A stretch of 12,399 nt of DNA, from positions 1 to 12,399 of the forward strand of contig JAAAIG010001019.1 of the NCBI GenBank assembly GCA_015852425.1, written 5' to 3'. Below are positions 1-7,957 of this stretch, piece after piece. Position 1 is the stretch's first letter; each line of letters opens with the position of its first letter. Origin of the DNA: Gryganskiella cystojenkinii. Lineage: Eukaryota; Mortierellomycota; Mortierellomycetes; Mortierellales; Mortierellaceae. The position numbers and the translations under genes were made by a program. The notes beneath the pieces were generated by a model. It was not told where the DNA came from. It was given only the letters and a program-made list of their open reading frames with translations, and made no database searches.

Positions 1-330
1 CTTACGATTTTTTTTTTTTTTTTAACCTTGCAGAGCAAAAAAATAAAAACTTCCCGAGGAAAAATAACCGAATGAGTGAGCAATTGGGCACTCTTTAAAG
101 AACACTGACTGATCGCCACTGGAATGGTGCCTGTATCCAACCTGGCTCTCCTCTCGCCCCACATGCTCTATCCACAGGATTCGACCTCACCTTTTGTCAA
201 AAAAAAGGTGACGTCATATCAAAGGGAGGAAGAGCCTCCTTTTACCTTGCTCAATGGGCAGTCGATCCGCTTCCCATCTCTGAGCTTTATTTCCATTCAC
301 TCTCATCTCTGCTGCTTCTGATTACAACAA
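1..330. other. Upstream region of the J-domain gene
   Basis: No convincing gene is seen. A 65-codon frame at 124-321 lacks recognisable protein features and is probably chance. The stretch begins with a T-run (about 10-23) and contains a palindromic ATF/CREB-type site (listed separately). It is the likely promoter and 5' leader of the plus-strand gene starting at 331. Confidence 0.6.
209..216. promoter_or_regulatory. Candidate ATF/CREB (CRE) site TGACGTCA
   Basis: A perfect 8-bp palindrome TGACGTCA lies 115 bp upstream of the start codon at 331. This is the consensus for fungal ATF/CREB bZIP factors (Atf1/Sko1 type), which act in stress responses. The motif and its promoter-proximal position are seen; that it is bound is inferred, and an 8-mer can occur by chance. 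Confidence 0.4.
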
Positions 331-2601
331 ATGGCTCTCTGGGGAGCCACAAGAGCCTGCAAGGGAACAGCTCTTCGACTCTCAAGTAACGAAAGATCCT
401 CAAACTGAAACACGACGCCGTGTTTCGGTTCACCACACGAAAATGAAATACTCAAGCGCGTTTGCCTAACTCTATCCGGTTGTGTACTCTGTTAGCCAGC
501 GAAACATCGGCAGTGTCGATAAGGCAGAGGTTATTCAGCAATATGCATGAGGCATTTACGCCACCGCAGAGACGCTTCGCTTCAAGTGAATCCTCATCAC
601 GATCAGGATATGGCAATCGATCTGGATCTGGCAGTGGCCGATCTGAGGGACCCGCTAAAGAAAAATTACGGATCGTTCCCTTCAAGATGAATGCCAAACA
701 GGCTGAAGAGGTGAGTTACTATTCGTTGGAGACCAGGATAAGAAAACCCCACACACAAGACTATAATGCGTCTGCTAAACCTTTACTCCGTCACGAATAG
801 GTCTTTGAAAAATACCATGGACACAGCTTCTTTTCTGCCAAGATCACTCAGGTCAAAAAGGTCGAAGCCCTCTACATTCCTTTTTGGGCCGCAAGCGGAT
901 CCGTGCGCTCAAAAGTAATCAATGCTCAAGGTAACCCTTTCTTTTTGCCACGGGTTCAAATTCATAACGCGAACTCGCGTGGCTTGATAATAACTTTTCG
1001 ACGAGTATCTCTCTCTCTCTCTATCTCTCTCTCTAGTTGGATGGGATCGGATGGTGACTAGATATAACAAGATCACGAAACAGAACGAATCCTCCTGGGA
1101 AACAACCTGGCGAGCGGTCCAGGAACGACACGAGTTTACACATACCTACCCAAGTAGTGTTCCCGAACTCCAGATCTACGCCTCCTACAAGTACCGCCGT
1201 GGATTTGTGAATCAGATCCGAAGTAGCACCAGTATCATGTCGGCCAAGACACTCGAACCCCAGGACATGGAATCGCGCGACCCAGAGGACATACAGCGAG
1301 GACTCCGAAACCGTGGCTTGGACCCCTTTACGATGAAACCCACGATTGCAATGAAATTCGTCCGGACCGCGATCGAGGAGAACGAGGTCCGGTTAGCGGA
1401 AGAATGGCTCGTCCAGGCCTATAAATCTGACCGGGCCAGGATCATGTCGATGGATTTTCAATACGATGGTTTGGTCCTTGCACCTGTTTACATGCCCGTG
1501 TATGTGTTTTCGATTCATCATCTGGACAGGACTTTTCGGACGTTTGTTCAGGCTCATGATACTGCAGGTCTCGCGGGCGGTTTGAGATTTTATTCTTGGC
1601 AACGGATCAGTGCTGCCACTGCAATCTGTGCCATCGCAGGGTTGACGATCTTGGGCACCTCGAGATTTGGATTGAGTATTACTTCCGGGTTCTGGTTAGG
1701 AGTCGTCGCTCCGTCGTTGCTCGTTGCCTGGTCCGTCCTGTACTACCCAATTGTCGATTATCGTATTAGAGACTGGTGGCGACAGAGGTAAGAATGTTGC
1801 GCGTTTGGAACATATTTTTGGTTCGCCAATTACTGTCTTTTACTGATTTATGTAATATCCTTTTTCTCTTTTTTTTTTTCTTATTTTTTTTTCACTTTTA
1901 CAGGGAGATGGATGGTCATACGTCTGAGGCATCTTCGACAGCTTGGGATACGGATTGGACAAAAGCTTACGACAGGTACGAATGATTCTATTAATCCCAG
2001 CTGCTCCTCTATGGTGTCGACATTGGAGGTGACTCTAACTAATCTCGATGATTTTCGTCCCTCTCACATAGAATGGAGGAGGAACAGCGACGACAGGACT
2101 GGAGCGAAAATCAACAATACCAGCAACAATCTTCGTACGGTGGCAGAAGAGGTGGCGCATACTCGTCCGAGACATCTGGGCCGCCTGGTGATCCAATGGG
2201 CTATTATGCCACCCTAGGTGTCTCCAAGGATGCTTCCGTACAAGAGATTCAGTCCGCGTTCAGGGGGCTGGCAATGAAATGGCGTAAGTTTTTTGTTGAG
2301 ATCTGGAGACCACCTTTCAGGTAGTCGTGGCAGTTTCTGACGAGTCCCCTTGCTTATCTCTTTTTCTATCTTGATAGATCCGGATCGGTTCTCGACACCG
2401 GAGGAGAAGGCCAAAGGCAAAAAGAAGTTTCAAGAGGTCACCGCAGCTTACAGTGTTCTTCGCGATGGTAAGTCTTTCAGAGGATATTTTTTGAAAAAGG
2501 GATTGAACCGTGAATGACCACTGACACTATCCCCTTTGTATTCTCGTTGACGATCGGTAGTGAAAAAGAGGCGTACTTACGATAGCACTGGTCGAGCATA
2601 A
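331..2601 (+). CDS. Mitochondrial membrane J-domain (Hsp40/DnaJ) protein
   Basis: Eight exons: 331-385, 496-710, 801-930, 1037-1787, 1904-1975, 2072-2283, 2378-2467 and 2561-2601. All introns are GT-AG and phases agree, giving about 521 residues. The start is the ATG at 331: exon 1 encodes an acid-free N-terminus (MALWGATRACKGTALRLS), and intron 1 has a CTAAC branch point. With the RRFAS motif at residues 44-48 this looks like a cleaved mitochondrial presequence. Residues about 100-320 form a domain I do not recognise (includes ALYIPFW). Two hydrophobic segments lie at about 325-341 and 351-373. A J-domain ends the protein: YYATLG at 452, the HPD motif at 479-481 (split by intron 6), and the helix IV region RRTYDSTG near the C-terminus. 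HPD stimulates Hsp70 ATPase. Two membrane passes would put the J-domain on the same side as the N-terminus, so a matrix Hsp70 partner is inferred. I cannot assign a named orthologue. Confidence 0.88.
405..428 (+). repeat. Intronic hairpin (10-bp inverted repeat, 4-nt loop)
   Basis: In intron 1 of the J-domain gene, 405-414 (CTGAAACACG) pairs with 419-428 (CGTGTTTCGG) around the loop ACGC. Nine Watson-Crick pairs and one G-U pair are possible. It lies 19 nt after the donor and before the branch point, so it would shorten the effective donor-to-branch distance. Confidence 0.6.
1009..1034 (+). repeat. CT microsatellite forming a 3' splice-site pyrimidine tract
   Basis: A nearly pure TC dinucleotide run ends directly at the TAG acceptor (1034-1036) of intron 3 of the J-domain gene. 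It acts as the polypyrimidine tract and is likely length-polymorphic between strains. Confidence 0.7.
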
Positions 2602-2919
2602 ACTTACGAAACGTCGAATATAATAACAACGATGAGGCACTCTACTCGGCTGTATTGAACATCAATGATGCACACTTTATTTTTTTAAGGACTATCCTTT
2701 TTTGTCAGTTGTCGCCTCATGGATGAATGAACTGGAAGGCAAGAAGAGAAGTATAGGAGAGAAGGGTGTGTCGCGTGTTTGGAGGGAACGATGGTCATAA
2801 ATTGGTGGCACAAAATGCAGCCTTACCTCGAATTGACAGTCACAGCCAGAGCGGAGCTCCATCTCTCATAAAATAGATGGCCATCTTGATTGATGCATCC
2901 CTCCTTTTCTTTTTCTACC
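2602..2919. other. Intergenic region: 3' end of J-domain gene and RACK1 promoter
   Basis: No gene is seen. The proximal part should carry the 3' UTR of the J-domain gene; no exact AATAAA was found near its stop. The distal part is the RACK1 promoter, with a TATA-like and a pyrimidine element just before the start codon. Confidence 0.6.
2868..2918 (+). promoter_or_regulatory. RACK1 core promoter: TATA-like box and CT-rich leader
   Basis: CATAAAAT (2868-2875) is followed about 30 bp later by the pyrimidine-rich stretch 2899-2918 (CCCTCCTTTTCTTTTTCTAC), which runs into the ATG at 2920. TATA-like element plus a pyrimidine-rich start region is common for highly expressed translation genes. The start site itself is inferred. 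Confidence 0.45.
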
Positions 2920-5098
2920 ATGTCTGTTGAGAACCTCCACTTCCGCGGAACCTTGGCCGGTGCGTAAAACGACCCTTTTTCCCTCGGAATCGGATAGGGG
3001 AGAGAATCCAGAAACGGGAATGGGATCATCGACAACCGCAAATCAGCATATTACCGATCGATGGATAGAATCTTTGGTGGATATCGACGGATTTTTATAT
3101 CATCAATACCCTCAAACACAGCCATGACCAAAGATGAGCGACATGACCTTCATCAGACATCTGCACCATCAGACAACTCTTCAGTTTTGTTTCCAGGAAT
3201 ACGACTTTTTACGAAAGGAACATCAACAATCATCATAATTTCAGCTTAGTCATGGACACACCATCATCAATTGCACTAGAACTCTCATTCAGCGGGAGAG
3301 CAATATTTGATGCCGTTTCTTTAGAGGTCCAGAGGCTATGACAGGAGATCAGGAAACAGAAATGGTGTCATTTACAAGATGAACCTTTGATCCCTCATCA
3401 ATCTTCCTTGAACAGGATCAGGGACACGGCCATCAGAAAAAGCCGATAGATCTCAAAACTAATACCTCGACCTCACACTCAACCTTTTTTGAACAAAATA
3501 GGTCATCGCGACTGGGTCACTGCCATCGCCACCACTGCCGAGTCCCCCAACATGATCTTGTCCTCTTCCCGTGGTACGTTGTCGTCGCCAGAGAGCATCA
3601 TGGCAGGAGATAAGGACGCCAACATCATTGTCGGAAACACAAGGAACACCAAAGCAGGAGCATGGGGATGAGATGGACATTTTAGATCAGTCCAAGGACA
3701 CTGTTGTCCGCTACTGGCCTCTTAATTGATCATATTCATTGAAGAGTCATGACCGGTCAACTTATATGAACTAAGGAGCAGGAGGGACACTAGCAACACC
3801 TGGACGATACTGTTGTGCTTTCTCAAATCACTCATGGAAAATCAGCATAATAAGGAGAAAATGTTTTAGCAAAAAAGATAGAGTCTGACCTCGGTATTTA
3901 TTTTCACCCTGTGATCTTACAGACAAGTCCATCATTGTCTGGAACTTGGAGGGCGATGCTGAGGGCAACTTTGGTGTCCCCAAGAAGTCCCTTCACGGAC
4001 ACAACTCTGCCGTCCAGGATGTTGTCATCTCTTCCGATGGTCAGTTTGCCTTGTCCGCTTCCTGGGACAAGACCCTCCGTCTCTGGGACTTGAACTCTGG
4101 TGCTACCACCCGCCGCTTCGTCGGTCACACCAACGATGTTCTCTCGGTTTCCTTCTCTGCCGATAACCGTCAGATCGTCTCTGGATCCCGTGACAAGACC
4201 ATCAAGCTCTGGAACACCCTTGGTGAGTGCAAGTTCACCATCCAGGAGGATGGCCACACCGAGTGGGTCTCTTGCGTCCGTTTCTCCCCCAACCCCGCCA
4301 ACCCCGTCATCGTCTCCGGAGGCTGGGACAAGGTCGTCAAGGTAAATACTGATCTTGGAGATGGGAAATTTCAGCCCTTTTGCTACTCAGCAACTGGCGC
4401 GCCAAAAAAGAGGAGACCTTTTTTTTTTTTTTGTTCTTGGGATCTCGAATGATGTCTATTATATTTGCTACTTCAGAGGGAGGCGTCGCAACCTACCAAT
4501 GAGACAAACTTTCCACTGGAAGTTTCTGACTCGATCCCAAGAAAAAGAAAAGAAAAGCGATCTTCGCATTGTGGACTGTGCTTGAGCATGGACAACAATT
4601 GTGAGAAAATCATTGGTATCTTGAGAACCAGTGTCTAACGTTTTCACCCCATTGTATCCTTTTTTATGACAGGTCTGGGAGCTCACCAAGTGCAAGCTTC
4701 GCTCCAACCACATTGGTCACTCTGGTTACATCAACACCGTCACCATTTCCCCCGATGGTTCTCTTTGCGCCTCCGGTGGACGTGATGGTATCACCATGCT
4801 CTGGGATTTGAACGAGGGCAAGCACTTGTACTCCTTGGAGGGTAAGGGTGATGATATCATCAACGCCTTGGTCTTCTCCCCCAACCGTTACTGGTTGTGC
4901 GCTGCCACCTCTTCCTGCATCAAGATCTGGGATTTGGAGTCCAAGTCTGTCGTTGATGAGCTCAAGCCCGAGTTCACCAACGTTGGCAAGAAGTCCAACC
5001 CCCCTCAGGCCGTCTCCTTGGCCTGGTCTGCTGATGGTCAGACCCTCTTTGCCGGTTACACTGATTCCTTGATCCGTGTCTGGTCCGTCGGTTTCTAA
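2920..5098 (+). CDS. RACK1: RACK1 (Cpc2/Asc1), ribosome-associated seven-bladed WD40 scaffold
   Basis: Four exons: 2920-2959, 3502-3573, 3923-4341 and 4673-5098 (957 nt, 318 residues, normal for the family). Exon 1 is only 40 nt ([13 protein letters not shown]), and its last base completes the glycine of the first GH dipeptide. Seven WD repeats can be read, with GH-type starts at residues 14, 63, about 105, 148 and 192 and repeat ends such as IIVWNL, LRLWDL, IKLWNT, VKVWEL, TMLWDL and IKIWDL. The protein ends in IRVWSVGF. Arg37-Asp38-Lys39 matches the R-D-K of yeast Asc1, where R38 and K40 contact the 40S ribosome. The family sits on the 40S head near the mRNA exit and links signalling to translation. 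Codon use is strongly biased to C-ending and AAG codons, as expected for high expression. Introns are unusually long, and intron 3 carries a snoRNA. Confidence 0.97.
2960..3501 (+). other. RACK1 intron 1, unusually long (542 bp), content unexplained
   Basis: Donor GTGCGT, a CTAAT-like branch point near 3459-3463 and acceptor ATAG delimit it. It is about five times longer than introns of the neighbouring genes. I found no plus-strand box D (CTGA), so a C/D snoRNA is unlikely. CATCAGACA occurs twice at 3151-3159 and 3167-3175. ATGACA/TGTCAT can pair around 3338-3370. An H/ACA RNA or a regulatory element cannot be excluded. Confidence 0.7.
3574..3922 (+). other. RACK1 intron 2, long (349 bp), content unexplained
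   Basis: Donor GTACGT and acceptor TTACAG delimit it. It holds a small perfect hairpin at 3696-3709 (GGACA, loop CTGT, TGTCC) and a 10-bp palindrome at 3750-3759 (TGACCGGTCA). Only one CTGA (around 3882-3886) was noticed and no good C box pairs with it. No RNA gene is called here. Confidence 0.65.
4434..4543 (+). ncRNA. snR24: Box C/D snoRNA U24 (snR24), hosted in RACK1 intron 3
   Basis: It guides 2'-O-methylation of large-subunit rRNA in the nucleolus. A perfect 11-bp terminal stem joins 4434-4444 (TTCTTGGGATC) and 4533-4543 (GATCCCAAGAA). Just inside lie box C at 4449-4455 (ATGATGT) and box D at 4526-4529 (CTGA). The first guide region around 4461-4471 (ATATTTGCTAC) is complementary to GTAGCAAATAT, a highly conserved 25S/28S rRNA stretch targeted by U24 in yeast and human. 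A degenerate D' follows (around 4471-4477), and a C'-like TGAGA lies at 4500-4504. Yeast snR24 is likewise in the ASC1 intron, so host and guest agree. The RNA should be released by exonucleolytic trimming of the debranched intron. The family call rests on the guide and host as I remember them; the C/D structure itself is seen directly. Confidence 0.88.
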
Positions 5099-5145
5099 AT
5101 GGATTTTTCTCGTCTCTCAAGTAAATAAGACTCGATCCGTTTTGA

Positions 5146-5151
5146 AATAAA
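5146..5151 (+). terminator. RACK1 polyadenylation signal AATAAA
   Basis: AATAAA begins 48 nt after the RACK1 stop codon, and an A-rich tract follows at 5157-5167. The position fits a short 3' UTR. The rest of the 262-bp gap to the convergent neighbour shows no gene. Confidence 0.65.
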
Positions 5152-5360
5152 ATACAGAAAAAAAAATTAGAGCCTTCGTAACAGGCCCAGTCCCAATTTT
5201 GGAATGATTATTGAAAGCAGGACGCAGGGCCGGGAGGAGCAGTCTTTTGGTCGAAATGCTTCATCTTTTTTCGTTGACTTTGCTGAACAATATACATGGG
5301 GGACTATGAAAAACGTATAATATGATACGGGGTTCTTCTCGCTCCTTCTTTATGACCTTA

Positions 5361-6987
5361 TTATTGACAATAATTCCTTGGGAACGATCCCTCACGAGTG
5401 CCAACCCTTCCGGTCCACCAGTCGTTCGTACTATCCGTCTTTTTCACGACTGTAATCCGGTCTCCCTTCTTGAACGAAAGGTCCGTTGCCTGTTCGCCAA
5501 CAAAATCATAAAGCGCTGTCAAGAGTTCAGGCTTCGCGGCCATTCTTGGAGGTGCTGGCGGGGCACGTCCTCCAAAGCTTGAGCGGTTACCACTGTCCTG
5601 GAAGGGATTGCTGTTAGCCATAGGTGTGTATTGGGGGACAGGATCGTCAGAAGCGCCAGGATGGATATCTCGAGTTTTACTGTCCGGGTCATTGTCATTG
5701 CTGTTGTATCCATTATAGTTTCCAGTGTTGGTCACGGATCGTCCGCGTCCAGCGGGGTTCGGACTGTTGCCATTGCCGTTATGATCGCTCATGCGAGGAC
5801 TACCGCCAAATTGCTGTGGGCTGCTGAATCGTCCTGGACTGGCTGTACTGGCACTTCGACCGAGTTGAGGGGTGGTATTCGAGTTAGGACTGTGATAAAA
5901 GTCATCTCCATAAGAGGAGCTATTGGGTGATCCGTTGTAGACGCCACCAACGCGAGCAGCTCTGTTTTCCAGTGCTCTGTAAAGAAGCTCGGCCTCGGGA
6001 GGCCTGGGAACAGCTCCAGACAGAAGTTGAGCCGCCGTGACATGCTGACGGTAAAATGCCTCGTTCGCGTCTTTGCGTTCAACAATCACGGATCCTTCGA
6101 TGGAGACACCGGCAAAGAGACCCTTGGATTTGCTGTAACTGTAGATGGCAGCGACACTGCCCACAGTCGCTGAGGCGCCTGCTTCGGCTGTTCGACCAAT
6201 GGGTCCAGCGGCGACTATGATGGCAAGTAAAAGGATTTTTTGGACCTGTTAGTTCACACTCTGATCTTTTCAGGTATCTGTCATCCGGAATCACTCGAGT
6301 TGTTATTTTCATCGGCTCTTTCGACTATCCTCTAGGGATGTCTCCATCTCTTTTTCTAATTTCTCTTCTTCTCTTACCTGACAAGTTCCCCCCGAGTGTG
6401 ACATTGCCTCCGGTCGAGAACGACTTGACGGCCTCTCGAGAATTCAAAACAATGACAAAATCCGTAATCTCGGCTCCGATTTGTCCACCAAATCCCATGC
6501 CTCCGGTACCGATCGCCGAGGGTGCTGACCAAGACCCGTCTTCCAAGCGAGCGACCACGATACCGGAACCGGCACGACCCGAGAACATGAATCCGGCCTT
6601 GATGACCGTAAAGATGGCGAGACCTTTTGCCTTGGAGAGAATATCCGTGGGGATAATATTGTCAAGCCCCTTGGCTGCGACGGGATCTGAGAAATTTGAA
6701 AGGAAATCGTGTGTTTTTTGAATTAGATATTCAGTGCGTTCGTGAAACTTCTTTTCCCTCACGCTTTCACCATTGCGACCCTTTCTAGAGAAGCAGAGGA
6801 CATACCGACAAAGGCGTTTAGAATCTTGGAGGCCTTCTTGCATTCACCTATGCGATCGGGATAGGGATTCTCAAAGTCAATGAGTTACACGTGCTTTTTT
6901 ACCTGTGCGTGTTCAAAGGACGACGATCTTCTCACCTGCGAGGTCCTTTGGCAACGGGCTGTTGAGCTTCAAACCACTTTTCTTCAT
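5361..6987 (-). CDS. YSC84: SYLF-SH3 protein of the Ysc84/Lsb3/SH3YL1 family
   Basis: Minus strand, four exons in transcript order: 6987-6936, 6847-6806, 6686-6378 and 6214-5361 (1257 nt, 418 residues). Two tiny first exons encode MKKSGLKLNSPLPKDLAG and ECKKASKILNAFV, matching the family N-terminus (NPIPxxLKSExKKAxKIL). The SYLF domain runs to about residue 220: DNIIP, SKAKGLA, KAGFMFSGRAGSGIV, WSAPSAIG, NVTLGGNLSVAAGPIGR and SYSKSKGLFAGVSIEGS. In relatives it binds phosphoinositides and actin at endocytic patches. A disordered Ser/Asn/Gly/Pro linker (about 225-365) has an NPF tripeptide at 337-339 and PPAPP at 353-357. The SH3 domain (368-418) shows ALYDF, DLSFKKGD, DWW and FPRNY, and the protein stops two residues later. 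Neighbour RACK1 converges and SCS7 diverges. Chitin synthase or actin links are not visible from the sequence. Confidence 0.94.
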
Positions 6988-7957
6988 GTTAAATTGTAAG
7001 ACCAGTCGTAATGGTCGAATTCAAATGCTAGGTTATGTTTGTTGAATGAGTTAATGGAGTTGAACGAATGAGTGAGCAAAAAAAAAAAGAGGGAACAAAA
7101 AGAGAAAAAAAGTTGGAACTGAGACACCATTTTGTGGAAGAAAAAAATTGAAGCGCGCGCAAAGACCTCTGCGCTCGATTCTCGATTATCTAGTTCATAG
7201 GTGGGCTTTTGCCTTGGCCATTTTCTTGAACTTGGAAAAGAATCCATGATGGGCTTGAGTCTACTTACCATGTCCGTGGCTGAGCTCATGGCTGCGTGTG
7301 TACGTTGTCTTGGCGCGATGATGCTCGTGTATAGTTAGTTATACTAGTCGAAGACAAACAAGCTACGGTGGAGAACAGGACTCCTAGTCTACTTCTCGTT
7401 CTGTCCCACATGAAAAATGCATCGCAGAGCAAACCCGAGAGAAGAAGGAAGTCTTTTTTGAGCTTACGACAGACCCTGGAGGAAGGAAGAGAGGCGATCA
7501 CATAAGGAAAAACTGATATGCCGCCAACAAGGTGCTCTCAAGCTTTTTGTTTTTTTTTATTCTCCTTCACGAGAGAGGGTGAGGGTCATTTTGTCCCATT
7601 CGGGCCAACAACAAGCGAAGAGAGTTCACTTTGTTTGTTCAATGACAGGTTCGTGCAACACTGACAAACCGAGTTTGCTGCATTTGTATCTGACTTGCTG
7701 TTCCTGCGCTGCGCTCGTAGCAGGTTTCGCTGTTTCTTTTTTTTTCACCCCTTCAATTCTTCTCCCCTTTAAACTCCTTTTCATCTGCTTTTCACCTGTT
7801 TCCTTTCTTTTCTCTCTTTCTCCCTCTCCCTCTCTTCCCTTTCTCTCTCTCTCTCGCCACTTAACACCATCCCAACCTCTCCGCAACCAGTTTTCTATCA
7901 CTCTTTTTGAAACTCCTCGAACTCAAGAAATATACCCTTTCAGCAAGAAAACAAGCA
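6988..7957. other. Divergent intergenic region between YSC84 and SCS7
   Basis: This 970-bp stretch separates two start codons pointing outward. Reading frames inside it are short and lack protein-like features, so I see no gene. It has A-rich blocks near the YSC84 side (about 7078-7147) and a strong pyrimidine tract on the SCS7 side. Both promoters and both 5' leaders must be here; a leader intron cannot be excluded. Confidence 0.6.
7797..7855 (+). promoter_or_regulatory. Pyrimidine-rich tract upstream of SCS7
   Basis: Almost uninterrupted C/T sequence lies about 100-160 bp before the SCS7 start codon. The same kind of tract precedes RACK1 and the right-end plus-strand candidate. It may mark the transcription start region, which is an inference by analogy with other fungal promoters. 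Confidence 0.45.

Noticed and set aside
462..800. 112-codon plus-strand frame read as a separate small protein
   Set aside because: Its upstream start is a non-ATG codon inside an intron. The true exon is 496-710 of the J-domain gene, spliced to the ATG-bearing exon at 331, and the tail past 710 is intron 2.
3030..3180. Antisense C/D-like motifs in RACK1 intron 1 (minus-strand CTGATGA near 3150 and CTGA near 3043)
   Set aside because: No terminal stem joins them, and the strand is opposite to the host transcript, so an intron-processed snoRNA is not possible.
4420..4432. T-run before the snoRNA considered as a Pol III terminator
   Set aside because: It lies upstream, not downstream, of the RNA, and no A/B boxes were found. 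Intron processing explains the snoRNA.
6215..6377. Possible snoRNA in the 163-bp intron of the SYLF-SH3 gene
   Set aside because: C-like and D-like motifs are too close (about 45 nt) and no terminal stem is visible; the intron is only mildly long.
6338..6721. 127-codon plus-strand frame
   Set aside because: It is the antisense shadow of the SYLF-encoding exon, which matches its family at every conserved block on the minus strand.
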